Source: S012-113 sp965368405
Lineage (GTDB): Bacteria; Bacteroidota; Bacteroidia; Cytophagales; Cyclobacteriaceae
NCBI GenBank assembly: GCA_965368405.1
Contig: CBDUMS010000010.1
Location: forward strand, 1 to 55,126
Reading direction: 5' to 3'
Length of the DNA stretch: 55,126 nucleotides
Every line of letters starts with the position of its first letter. Positions within the stretch are counted from its first letter, which is position 1. The translations under genes were made by a program, and so were the position numbers. The notes below the pieces were generated by a model, which was not told the origin of the DNA, made no database searches, and worked only from the letters and a program-made list of their open reading frames with translations. Below are positions 44,072-52,826 of this stretch, piece by piece.

Positions 44072-45562
44072 TCATAAAGTCATGCGCTTGCGCCAGGCAG
44101 ATAGACCATTACTCACACCATTGTTGCCATTCGCTTGTGCTTCTTTCTTATCAGCTGCAATTACGGCCATCAAGCCAGCTACTTCTTCCTTACCCTCATC
44201 TTTCATGCGAAGTTTGTCAGGAGTAAAGAATTTTTCCACAAATTTTGTATCGAAGCTTCCATCGATAAAAGCTTGATGATTAAATACGTATTGGCAGAAT
44301 GGAATTGTCGTTTTAATACCTGTAATTTCATATTCTTCCATTGCCCTAATCATTCGAAGTCGTGCTTCTTCACGATTTCGTCCGTAAACGGTGAGTTTGG
44401 CGATCATGGGGTCATAATATATTGGTATTTGCATTCCTTGCTCAAAGCCATCATCAACACGGATACCAGGCCCTTGTGGTCGGATGTACGACTTTAGCGT
44501 GCCTACATCAGGCATAAAATTGTTTGCCGGATCTTCAGCATAGACCCTTACTTCGAATGAGTGGCCATTAACTGTAATATCCGACTGCTCCAGCGATAAC
44601 TTTTTACCTTCTGCAATAAGTATTTGCTCCCTAACTAAGTCTACACCCGTAATAAATTCAGTAACCGGATGCTCCACCTGTAATCGGGTATTCATTTCAA
44701 GGAAATAAAAATCTCCTTTATCATATATAAATTCAACAGTTCCCGCATTACTATAATTACAAGCCTTCGCCACATTCACAGCGGCTTCACCAATTTTTTG
44801 CCGTTGTTCTGGTGTAATTACCATAGAGGGCGCCTCTTCAATTACCTTTTGGTGTCGGCGCTGGATTGAACACTCACGTTCATTGAGGTGGATAATATTA
44901 CCGTGGTTATCTCCAAGTATCTGTACTTCAATATGCTTATTCGATTCTATAAACTTTTCAATAAAAATAGAGCCATCGCCAAATGCTGATGTCGCCTCAC
45001 TAATGGCCCTGTTCATTTCTTCCTGGAGATCTTCGGCTTTATACACTACTCGCATACCTTTACCACCACCTCCAGCACTCGCTTTTATTAATACCGGATA
45101 ACCAATTTCTTTTGCAATTTCAGTTGCCTCCGCAATATCGGATAGGGCATGGTCTGTACCAGGAACCATAGGGATATCATATGAACTTACGGCTTTTTTG
45201 GCGGCAAGCTTATCACCCATTGTTTTAATGGCATCAGGCGATGGCCCTACAAAAATAATTCCGTTGTCTTCTGCCTTTTGGGCAAAATGAGCATTTTCAG
45301 AAAGGAAGCCATATCCTGGATGAATAGCATCGACTTTTAATTTCTTACAAGCTTCAATAATTTTATCTTCTCTCAAGTAAGATTCTGAAGAGGGAGGAGG
45401 TCCGAGCAAGACTGCCTCATCGGCGTAACGAACATGCAAAGCAGTTCGATCTGCCTCACTATAAACGGCAACTGTCTTAATTCCCATTTCTTTGGCAGTC
45501 CTTAATATCCTTAGGGCTATTTCTCCTCGATTTGCTACTAAAAGTTTGCTTATTTTGGCCAT
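44072..45562 (-). CDS. accC: Acetyl-CoA carboxylase biotin carboxylase subunit
   Basis: 496 residues from the ATG at 45562 (MAKISKLLVANRGEIALR); the 18 residues further upstream in the frame do not fit the family. Biotin carboxylase order: N-terminal domain with VANRGEIA, ATP-grasp (KASAGGGGKGMR, EKFIESNKHIEVQ, NERECSIQRRHQK), and C-terminal domain ending near VEKFFTP. A tail of about 50 residues rich in Ala/Asn beyond the usual AccC length is common in this phylum. It carboxylates the biotin of AccB in the first step of fatty acid synthesis; accB is not adjacent, so the BCCP subunit is elsewhere. It is divergent from the oxoamine synthase gene and leads maf and the ThiF-like gene. Confidence 0.96.
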   Translation of the reverse strand: MAKISKLLVANRGEIALRILRTAKEMGIKTVAVYSEADRTALHVRYADEAVLLGPPPSSESYLREDKIIEACKKLKVDAIHPGYGFLSENAHFAQKAEDNGIIFVGPSPDAIKTMGDKLAAKKAVSSYDIPMVPGTDHALSDIAEATEIAKEIGYPVLIKASAGGGGKGMRVVYKAEDLQEEMNRAISEATSAFGDGSIFIEKFIESNKHIEVQILGDNHGNIIHLNERECSIQRRHQKVIEEAPSMVITPEQRQKIGEAAVNVAKACNYSNAGTVEFIYDKGDFYFLEMNTRLQVEHPVTEFITGVDLVREQILIAEGKKLSLEQSDITVNGHSFEVRVYAEDPANNFMPDVGTLKSYIRPQGPGIRVDDGFEQGMQIPIYYDPMIAKLTVYGRNREEARLRMIRAMEEYEITGIKTTIPFCQYVFNHQAFIDGSFDTKFVEKFFTPDKLRMKDEGKEEVAGLMAVIAADKKEAQANGNNGVSNGLSAWRKRMTL

Positions 45563-45692
45563 TTTAAAATCGCTTATTGACAGAACAATATTAGTGATTG
45601 ATGCGCTCAGAACCATATTTTTTGCCGAATATCCATTGACATAGATGTGTATATTTTGTGATTTCGAACATGAATTCTAATTGATTGGAATT

Positions 45693-45723
45693 TTTGAGTT
45701 GATGGTATAACTGTATAACTTTG
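45693..45723 (+). promoter_or_regulatory. Consensus promoter of the oxoamine synthase gene
   Basis: TTTG (45693-45696) and TAACTTTG (45716-45723) are separated by exactly 19 bases, the best Bacteroidota -33/-7 pair in the window. The start is expected near 45730, about 38 bases before the GTG at 45768. Confidence 0.75.
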
Positions 45724-45767
45724 CAGCTTGAACTAGGCAACTAAGGAAAAGAATAAAAGATATTACT

Positions 45768-47015
45768 GTGGATATATTTGAGAAGTTATTATTAGACCGA
45801 GGACCTCTCGGTAAGCACCAGAACATCGAGGAGGGATATTTTATGTTCCCCAAGCTTGAAGGAGAGATCGCTCCAAGAATGAAATTTAGAGGTAAGGAAG
45901 TACTCACATGGAGTTTGAATAACTACATAGGTCTGGCAAACCATCCAGAAGTGCGTAAAGCGGATGCTGACGCTGCTCAGGATTGGGGGCTTGGCTACCC
46001 TATGGGTGCCCGTATGATGTCGGGTAACACTAATTACCACGAACAACTCGAACAGGAACTTGCGGCGTTTGAAAGTAAGGAATCAGCCATGTTGCTTAAT
46101 TATGGCTATCAGGGAATCTTTTCTATTATCGATGCCATTGTAGATCGTAAGGATGTTATTGTGTATGATGCTGAATCTCATGCTTGTATTGTAGACGGTG
46201 TTCGCTTACATATGGGTAAAAGGTTTGTTTTCCCACATAATAATATCGAAAACCTTGAGAAGCAGTTAGAACGAGCGAAGCGAATTACTGATGAAACCGG
46301 CGGCGGTATTTTGGTAATTACCGAAGGCGTTTTTGGCATGTCGGGTAACATGGGTAAACTCCAGGATATTGTTGATCTTAAGAAGAAATATAATTTTAGA
46401 ATTTTGCTAGACGATGCTCATGGATTTGGCACAATGGGCGAGACAGGTGCAGGAGCTGGTGAAGCACAAGGGGTACAAGACGATATAGACCTGTATTTTT
46501 CTACTTTCGCTAAATCAATGGCTAGCATTGGTGCTTTTGTTGCAGGCTCAAAAGATGTTATCGACTTCCTACGCTATAATACGCGTTCTCAGATTTTTGC
46601 AAAATCTGTACCAATGCCTTTGGTTATTGGAGCCCTTAAAAGATTAGAATTGTTACGTAACCAGCCAGAATTAAGAGAAAATCTATGGAAAATCGTCAAT
46701 GCACTCCAAGATGGTTTCAGAAAAAATGGCTTTAATATAGGCGAAACCAATACGCCTGTTACACCGGTTGTTTTAAACGGCACAGTAGGGGAGGCAGCGA
46801 ACCTTTCAATGGACCTAAGAGAGAATTATGGTGTGTTCTGTTCTGTCGTAATCTACCCTGTGGTGCCAAAAGGGACGATTATATTAAGAATTATTCCTAC
46901 TGCAGTACATTCTCTGTCTGACGTAGAGCAAACCATTTCAGCATTTAATGCCATAAAGAAAAAACTAGATGATGGCTACTACAAAGAGCAACATTTAGTT
47001 GAATTTTCGGAATAA
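45768..47015 (+). CDS. spt: PLP-dependent alpha-oxoamine synthase, probable serine palmitoyltransferase
   Basis: 415 residues, a full class II aminotransferase-fold enzyme. The PLP lysine is Lys249 in TFAKSMASIG; ILLDDAHGFGTMG supplies the aspartate and histidine pair, and GARMMSGNTNYHEQLEQELA the glycine/serine-binding region. The FAKSMASIGAF signature is that of serine palmitoyltransferases of Bacteroidota rather than of 2-amino-3-ketobutyrate ligase (KBL), so it probably condenses L-serine with palmitoyl-CoA for sphingolipids; KBL or BioF remain possible. The start is a GTG after an A/G-rich leader. Its strong promoter is divergent from accC, which would join fatty acid and sphingolipid supply (inference). 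Confidence 0.85.
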   Translation: MDIFEKLLLDRGPLGKHQNIEEGYFMFPKLEGEIAPRMKFRGKEVLTWSLNNYIGLANHPEVRKADADAAQDWGLGYPMGARMMSGNTNYHEQLEQELAAFESKESAMLLNYGYQGIFSIIDAIVDRKDVIVYDAESHACIVDGVRLHMGKRFVFPHNNIENLEKQLERAKRITDETGGGILVITEGVFGMSGNMGKLQDIVDLKKKYNFRILLDDAHGFGTMGETGAGAGEAQGVQDDIDLYFSTFAKSMASIGAFVAGSKDVIDFLRYNTRSQIFAKSVPMPLVIGALKRLELLRNQPELRENLWKIVNALQDGFRKNGFNIGETNTPVTPVVLNGTVGEAANLSMDLRENYGVFCSVVIYPVVPKGTIILRIIPTAVHSLSDVEQTISAFNAIKKKLDDGYYKEQHLVEFSE

Positions 47016-47124
47016 ATAGAGAAAAATCACCTTTAAGTGTTGTTTTTTCAACATTTTGATTATCTTGCTTCCTGATATTAATCAAAAAAAATAAAATTAT
47101 CTATAACCTTTAAACTTAAATAAA

Positions 47125-47298
47125 ATGGGAAGATTTAATGAAGTACAAGATTTAGTAAACTCTTTAGAAGCTGATTTCGAAAAATTCTATGATAAAGGCA
47201 ATAATGCAGCTGGAACACGTGTTCGTAAAGGTATGCAGTCACTTAAGACCTTAGCACAGGATATTCGTGTTGAAGTTCAAAACAAGAAAAACGGCTAG
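47125..47298 (+). CDS. Histone H1-like small protein (Hc1 family)
   Basis: 57 residues. The sequence runs GRFNEVQDLVNSLEADFEKF at the N terminus and then NNAAGTRVRKGMQSLKTLAQ, matching the short histone H1-like (Hc1) proteins that occur in most Bacteroidota; AGTRVRKAMQ-type motifs are its hallmark. A helix-turn-helix-like pair of amphipathic helices with a basic second half is predicted; it is less lysine-rich at the C terminus than chlamydial Hc1. Likely nucleoid-associated. It is preceded by an AT-rich leader of about 110 bases and followed by its own terminator. Confidence 0.9.
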   Translation: MGRFNEVQDLVNSLEADFEKFYDKGNNAAGTRVRKGMQSLKTLAQDIRVEVQNKKNG

Positions 47299-47320
47299 AT
47301 CATAGCTACTATCTTTCTAA

Positions 47321-47356
47321 AGAGGAGTTGATCTTGTCGATCTACTCCTTTTTTTT
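47321..47356 (+). terminator. Terminator after the histone H1-like gene
   Basis: AGGAGT-T-GATC (47323-47333) pairs with GATC-T-ACTCCT (47339-47349) with one T-T mismatch and a 5-base loop, followed by seven more T. It ends the histone-like transcript 25 bases after the stop; dapA converges on it from the other side but has only a weak T run on its strand. Confidence 0.85.
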
Positions 47357-47365
47357 ATGCCCAAA

Positions 47366-48232
47366 CTATAGCTTTGCGCTCTTTATCCTAGCTGAGAGGT
47401 TATCGCTTGCTTTGGCAAGGGGTAGGCGAACATAAGGCTCACAAAGACCAAGATGGGCCATTAATTGCTTTACACCCACAGGATTACCTTCTTCATACAT
47501 TAGTCTATTGATGTTTAGGGTAGATTTCGCTAATGCTGATGCTTTGGTATAATCTCCGGCATTACATGCCTCAATAGTTTCTTTGTAAAGCTTAGGATAA
47601 GCATTCCCCAAGACCGAAATAAGACCATCTGCGCCAACCGAGCAAAGTGGAACAATAAACATATCATCACCGGATACTAGCAAGAAATCGGAAGTCAAGG
47701 CTTTTATTTCCATAGCCTGAACTAATTCTGCAGAGGCATCCTTAATTCCAAAGATATTCTCATGCTTGGCCAATGCAGCAACTGTTTCCGCGTTGATATT
47801 AGAGCCAGTTCTTGAAGGTACATTATATACCATGATAGGTAGCTGGGCATGATCTGCTAGCGCCAAGTAATGTTCTAATATGCCTTGTTGCGATGGTCTT
47901 ACATAAGCTGGACTAACCGATAGGAGAGCATCGTATCCATTCAAGTCGTATTTTTCAAGTGATTCAATAAGCGCATTAGTATTGTTCCCGCCAAAACCAG
48001 CCATTAACGGCACTTGTCCATCATTATAGTTTGCTATAAAGGAAAGTAAGTCTTGCTTTTCTTGCTCTGAGAGGGTGGCTGCCTCGCCAGTTGATCCCAT
48101 GGCCACCAAATAGTCTAGCGCATTGCTATTATAGAGGTGATCCAGAACTCTTTCTAGGGCGGGATAATCAATATCTAGGTTTTGCTTGAATGGCGTAATG
48201 ACGGCCACTCCAAGTCCAGTAAAATTTTGCAT
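47366..48232 (-). CDS. dapA: 4-hydroxy-tetrahydrodipicolinate synthase
   Basis: 288 residues, full length. Catalytic Lys164 in FGIKDAS forms the pyruvate Schiff base; Tyr136 (MVYNVPSRTG) and the GSTGEAATLS loop (about 47-55) are the other signatures. It condenses pyruvate with aspartate semialdehyde in lysine and diaminopimelate synthesis. The ATG overlaps the DUF6913 stop by one base (TAATG), so it is the last gene of a run from xseA. The dapA-ligA neighbourhood recurs in this phylum. Confidence 0.97.
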   Translation of the reverse strand: MQNFTGLGVAVITPFKQNLDIDYPALERVLDHLYNSNALDYLVAMGSTGEAATLSEQEKQDLLSFIANYNDGQVPLMAGFGGNNTNALIESLEKYDLNGYDALLSVSPAYVRPSQQGILEHYLALADHAQLPIMVYNVPSRTGSNINAETVAALAKHENIFGIKDASAELVQAMEIKALTSDFLLVSGDDMFIVPLCSVGADGLISVLGNAYPKLYKETIEACNAGDYTKASALAKSTLNINRLMYEEGNPVGVKQLMAHLGLCEPYVRLPLAKASDNLSARIKSAKL

Positions 48233-48741
48233 TATGATAACTGCTTGAGGTATTGATATAATTCTTCAACCCAAAGAACATAATTATTCGATTTGTCAAC
48301 AAGGAGCATTTCAAAAGTGAGTTGGTTCTCCTCATTGTATTTACCCACTCTACACTTTGCTTGAGAGTTTGCTAAAATGCTTTTAATAGGACCATTCGGT
48401 TCATTGTCTAAACATATTAGAAAATCAAAATCAGCTTGAATAAAGTCAGTTGCTACTTTGCCTTTTAATCCTCCCCAGAAATCAAAATTTTCGTTGGTGA
48501 GGGTATCGTAGGGTAGGTGTTTAATAGTGCTTTTATGTTCGAAAGCGATATTCTTCACCTTCTTATTATCCATCTTTAACAGAGTGCTTAGTTTCTCTGC
48601 AGCATCTATCTTAGACTGTTCATTATTATGGTAAATTATGCCAAAGTAACTCGCCTTTTCATAGGCAATACTTTCTCGTAACTCAATATTCTTTTTTTGA
48701 GCTTTGTTTATTTTGTAATTCTGTAATGGGGTAAAAATCAT
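48232..48741 (-). CDS. DUF6913 family protein
   Basis: 169 residues, soluble, alpha/beta. I match it to the DUF6913 family, typically lying between ligA and dapA in Bacteroidota. It has an N-terminal basic helix (KINKAQKKNIELRESIAYEK) and then ASYFGIIYHNN and FDFLICLDNEPNG segments with WVEELYQYLKQL at the end; the order of strands recalls a Rossmann-like or TIR-like core but no catalytic residues are evident. It shares one base with both neighbours' codons (TAATG junctions), indicating translational coupling. Confidence 0.75.
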   Translation of the reverse strand: MIFTPLQNYKINKAQKKNIELRESIAYEKASYFGIIYHNNEQSKIDAAEKLSTLLKMDNKKVKNIAFEHKSTIKHLPYDTLTNENFDFWGGLKGKVATDFIQADFDFLICLDNEPNGPIKSILANSQAKCRVGKYNEENQLTFEMLLVDKSNNYVLWVEELYQYLKQLS

Positions 48742-50744
48742 TAATTCCCTATCATTTTATCAAAGTCATCTTCAGATATGATGTTGATATTGAGTTTTTC
48801 CGCTTTTTTAAGCTTAGCAGGCCCCATTTTATCGCCGGCTAACAGGTAATCTAAATTGCCTGAGATAGACGAAACAACCTTGCCGCCATGTTGCTTAATT
48901 AACAGTTTTAACTCATCTCTACCATATGATGAAAAGACGCCCGAAATTACGAAGGTTTTTCCACTTAAAAGGTCCGATGCGGGCTGATCAGATTCCTGAA
49001 TAACTAAATTGAGTCCAGCAGCTCGCAGTGACTCGATTTCTTCACGGTTAGCGGCATCTTGAAAAAACAGTTGCACACTATCCGCAATTCGTTCTCCAAT
49101 TTCATGGATATTCAGCAGATCATCTTTTGTCGCGGACATAAGATGGTCAATTGACCCGAAATGTTCTACAAGCTTTTCCGCTACAGTTTTTCCTACATGA
49201 CGTATGCCAATCCCAAATAAAACCTGATCAAAACTTGCTGATTTCGAAGCCTCAATACCTTTTATTAAATTTTCAGCAGAAAGTTCTTTAAACCCTTCTA
49301 GTGAAAGAACATCGCTTATTGATAAGGAATATAAATCAGCTGGCCTTTTTACTAAACCTGCTTCGTAGAGCTGGGCAATTGTTTTTTCACCCAGGCTGTC
49401 GATATTCATAGCCTTACGATGAATAAAGTGCTCTATTCTACCTTTTATTTGAGGGGGACAAGCTAGATAGTTCGGACAATAATGCTGAGCTTCACCTTCC
49501 TGCCTAACAAGGGGGGTATTACATTCAGGGCAAGCATCAATATAAGTAACAGGTTCAGCACCGTCTTTTCTAAGATTCACATCAACACCGGTGATTTTAG
49601 GAATAATTTCTCCTCCTTTTTCAACATAAACATAATCGTCATAATGTAAATTTAGCCGGTTGATTTCATTTGCATTATGCAAGGAAGCCCTTTTTACCGT
49701 TGTTCCGGAAAGGAGCACAGGTTCTAATTCGGCTACAGGTGTTATTGCCCCCGTTCTGCCCACCTGATAGGTAATAGCTCTTAGTTGAGTGGAGGCCTGT
49801 TCAGCTTGGTATTTGTAGGCAATTGCCCACCGTGGACTTTTTGCAGTAAAACCTAATTTTCGTTGTTGCGTATGGCTATTGACCTTAATAACAATGCCAT
49901 CTGTCTCAACCTCAAGATTATAGCGTTCGGTCTCCCAGTGTTTAATATAATCAACAACTTCATCAATATTCGAACAGCGTTTATAGGTCGGCGATACATT
50001 AAAACCCCAGCTCTTTAGTTGGAGAATCGATTTCTCATGGGTCTCTGGCAGTTCTTCGCCCAATAATGAATAGGTATTACAAATAAGCCCACGTTTCGCT
50101 ACAACCGCTGAATTCTGCATTTTTAGTGTTCCTGAGGCGGTATTTCGTGCATTAGCATAAAGTTCCAGACTTGCTTCTGCCCGTTCATCATTAATTTTCT
50201 TAAACGCTTCTTTTGTTAATAATACCTCTCCGCGCACTTCAATTTTAGGTGGGGCGCTTCCATGCACTACCAGCGGTACATTTTTAATAGTTCTTGCATT
50301 GGCAATTACATCATCGCCCTGCACCCCGTCACCTCTGGTTATACCCTGATTTAGCTTACCCTCTACATACTTCAAGCTAAGAGCAACGCCATCAAATTTG
50401 AGCTCACAGAAATAATCATAGGGTTCGTCGCCTAGCCCTTTTGCAACTCTTTTGTCCCAGTCTATTAACTCTTCCGTAGAGTAGGTGTTACTCAAGGATA
50501 ACATGGGGTACTCGTGCTTTACGGTAGGGAATGACTTTGTAATGGTGCCTCCAACGCGTTGCGATGGAGAGTTCTCATCAAAAAACTCAGGATAACTTGT
50601 CTCAAGTGCGATTAGCTCTTCTAATAAAGCATCAAAAGCTCTATCAGGGATTATCGAAATGTCTTCCTGATAATACTTATAATTATAGAGGTTAATTTGC
50701 TCTCGTAATTCTGCTATCTTGTCCTGTGCCTCAGCTTTATTCAT
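48741..50744 (-). CDS. ligA: NAD-dependent DNA ligase
   Basis: 667 residues, normal LigA length. Domain Ia (about 1-65), adenylation domain with catalytic Lys116 in CELKFDG, OB fold, the zinc finger (CPECNTPLVRQEGEAQHYCP region, about 405-430), helix-hairpin-helix motifs (about 455-570) and a C-terminal BRCT domain with GKTFVISGVFSSYGRDELK. Seals nicks in replication and repair. It starts directly after the M1 peptidase gene (no gap) and shares one base with the DUF6913 gene. Confidence 0.98.
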   Translation of the reverse strand: MNKAEAQDKIAELREQINLYNYKYYQEDISIIPDRAFDALLEELIALETSYPEFFDENSPSQRVGGTITKSFPTVKHEYPMLSLSNTYSTEELIDWDKRVAKGLGDEPYDYFCELKFDGVALSLKYVEGKLNQGITRGDGVQGDDVIANARTIKNVPLVVHGSAPPKIEVRGEVLLTKEAFKKINDERAEASLELYANARNTASGTLKMQNSAVVAKRGLICNTYSLLGEELPETHEKSILQLKSWGFNVSPTYKRCSNIDEVVDYIKHWETERYNLEVETDGIVIKVNSHTQQRKLGFTAKSPRWAIAYKYQAEQASTQLRAITYQVGRTGAITPVAELEPVLLSGTTVKRASLHNANEINRLNLHYDDYVYVEKGGEIIPKITGVDVNLRKDGAEPVTYIDACPECNTPLVRQEGEAQHYCPNYLACPPQIKGRIEHFIHRKAMNIDSLGEKTIAQLYEAGLVKRPADLYSLSISDVLSLEGFKELSAENLIKGIEASKSASFDQVLFGIGIRHVGKTVAEKLVEHFGSIDHLMSATKDDLLNIHEIGERIADSVQLFFQDAANREEIESLRAAGLNLVIQESDQPASDLLSGKTFVISGVFSSYGRDELKLLIKQHGGKVVSSISGNLDYLLAGDKMGPAKLKKAEKLNINIISEDDFDKMIGN

Positions 50745-52580
50745 TTAGTTTGAGTTCTCCCAGCTATTATTAGAATAGTCAATATCTGCAGTTCCCTTAT
50801 CAGGATCTATTTCAATTGATGAGATATTAGAAATGGGCTTATCGATAGTAATCGAACGAGTCGGATGAGTCCAAGGCCAATCTGCCAGCTGAGTTGTCTT
50901 GATATCGTCGCTAAAAGACTTTGCAGCCCGCATCAGGCGCAATGGCATATAAAAGCGTTCTTTTGAGCCATCGCTATAAGTAACCAAGACCTCAACAGGC
51001 ATTGGGCGTTGATTTTTATTTATCAACTCAATAGTCGTTTTGCCATCTGATTCATTCACGGCACCAATAGCATAATCGAGTGCCTTGGTGGTGCCTACCC
51101 AATCAATAAAAAACCAATCAAGGACCATTCCGCTATGATCTTCCATTATCTTCTCGAAATTGATAGGGTCAGGGTGCTTGAATCGCCACTTATAGTAATA
51201 ATCTCTAAAGGCAGCATCGAAAACATCTTTACCCATAACGTAACGTAGCTGGTACGGCACAAGTGAGCCCATAGTATAGGCCCCGGTGCTATAAGCGCTA
51301 TTGGTATTATAATGGTCGGAATGAGTGGTTAAGGGTTCTTGTTTGCCACTATTGTGTAGCTGTGCATAGCGACGAATGCTCCTTTCAAAAGAAGCTTCAG
51401 TCTCTTGCAGGTAAGCGCGGGTAAGACTGGACGCATACGAGGTAAAGCCTTCATCCATCCAGGCATAAAGGCTTTCATTTGTACCCAGTAGCCCTTGATA
51501 CCAGCTATGAAACATTTCATGGATCGTTACGCCAATTAAGCCATTCAAAGAGCCTGTTCCATTAATTAAAGTTGACATGGGATATTCCATACCACCATCG
51601 CCTCCTTGAATCACATAGAAGTCTGAATAGGCATAGGTACCAAACTGTTTGTTCATATAGGTCACCATTTTTGGACTTACTTCCATTAGCTGAGGCCATG
51701 TTTCTTTTGTGATTTCATCTTCAACATAGAAATAGTGCATTAAAGGACCATTGGGAACCTGTACTTTTTTATGAACATAGTTGGAGTCGGCGGCCCACAT
51801 AAAGTCATGAATGTTTTCTCCAATAAAATGGTAGGTGATATTCTTCTTCTTGCGTTTAACTTTGGTTCCGGGCTCTTCATATCCATATCCAATTTTTTCT
51901 GGATTCTGCAAAATTCCAGAAGCTGCTACAACGAAGTTGGCATCAATGGTGATTTTCACATCAAAGTCGCCCCAGTTGCCATAGAATTCACGTGCAATGT
52001 AGGGGTTAGGGTGCCAGCCACGTTCGTCATACGCACATAACTTAGGGTACCATTGCGCCATTGAATAATCTATACCTTCTTTGTTATTCCGTCCTGAGCG
52101 TCGAATTTGCACCGGTACCTGTCCTTCAAACTTCATATCGAGAACAGTGGATCCACCTGGTAAAATGGGTGTCGCGAGCTCTACCTCCAGGATTGTGCCT
52201 TCTACTTCATATTTAACCTCCTTGCCATCCTGAACAAGTTTTGTTGGGGCCAATTTGCCAATTTCGTCATCACTTAGATTGGATATCCTGTCCATTACCC
52301 TGCGATCGGGATCATCAATATTTAAGGATCGCGTGTCCATCATACTACCCGGCTGAAAGGCATTAAAATAAAGATGATAAAACACTACGTTTAATGTGTC
52401 GGGAGAATTATTGGTATAAACAAGATTTTGGGTTCCACTAAAATTATGATTTTCCACATTCATTTTAACATCCATCTTGTAATCGACGCCCTGTTGCCAT
52501 TTAGGAGCTTGTCCTATGGCTAATTGATGGGTTGCCAAAAGAAAAAATCCTATGAGTGCTGTGTATAATGTCTTTTTCAT
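50745..52580 (-). CDS. M1 family metallopeptidase, secreted
   Basis: 611 residues with a signal peptide (cleavage near AIGQA, about residue 24). The M1 motif is HEMFHSW (354-360) with the third ligand Glu377 in AWMDEG, 19 residues after the second His; the substrate-gating motif GxMEN is present as GGMEYP (about 329-334). The N-terminal domain (about 25-230) is the beta-saddle of the family (VEGTILEVELATPI, MDVKMNVENHNFSG). It should act as an aminopeptidase in the periplasm or on the surface. The gene abuts ligA without spacing and follows xseB by 42 bases, so it is part of the long minus-strand run although functionally unrelated. Confidence 0.9.
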   Translation of the reverse strand: MKKTLYTALIGFFLLATHQLAIGQAPKWQQGVDYKMDVKMNVENHNFSGTQNLVYTNNSPDTLNVVFYHLYFNAFQPGSMMDTRSLNIDDPDRRVMDRISNLSDDEIGKLAPTKLVQDGKEVKYEVEGTILEVELATPILPGGSTVLDMKFEGQVPVQIRRSGRNNKEGIDYSMAQWYPKLCAYDERGWHPNPYIAREFYGNWGDFDVKITIDANFVVAASGILQNPEKIGYGYEEPGTKVKRKKKNITYHFIGENIHDFMWAADSNYVHKKVQVPNGPLMHYFYVEDEITKETWPQLMEVSPKMVTYMNKQFGTYAYSDFYVIQGGDGGMEYPMSTLINGTGSLNGLIGVTIHEMFHSWYQGLLGTNESLYAWMDEGFTSYASSLTRAYLQETEASFERSIRRYAQLHNSGKQEPLTTHSDHYNTNSAYSTGAYTMGSLVPYQLRYVMGKDVFDAAFRDYYYKWRFKHPDPINFEKIMEDHSGMVLDWFFIDWVGTTKALDYAIGAVNESDGKTTIELINKNQRPMPVEVLVTYSDGSKERFYMPLRLMRAAKSFSDDIKTTQLADWPWTHPTRSITIDKPISNISSIEIDPDKGTADIDYSNNSWENSN

Positions 52581-52622
52581 AAACTAAAAATAATCAGGAT
52601 AGAATGAATTCAATGAGATTTC

Positions 52623-52826
52623 TTATGCTAGTGGTTCATCTATTTTATCAAGGGTATCTTCAATTTCTTTTGAAGTTGATTTGAGATGTTTCTTACAAGC
52701 CGTCAATAAGGCTGTTGATTCTTTAACGAGTTCTGAAACGTGTGAGATATCATCAACTTCACCTTCTAGTTCAGAAGAAATCTCTTTTAATCGTTTAACA
52801 GCTTTGGAGTAACTAAATTTTGTCAT
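52623..52826 (-). CDS. xseB: Exodeoxyribonuclease VII small subunit
   Basis: 67 residues, FSYSKAVKRLKEISSELEGE and the helical hairpin of XseB. With XseA it degrades single-stranded DNA. It overlaps the 3' end of xseA by 14 bases, the usual arrangement for this subunit pair. Confidence 0.93.
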   Translation of the reverse strand: MTKFSYSKAVKRLKEISSELEGEVDDISHVSELVKESTALLTACKKHLKSTSKEIEDTLDKIDEPLA

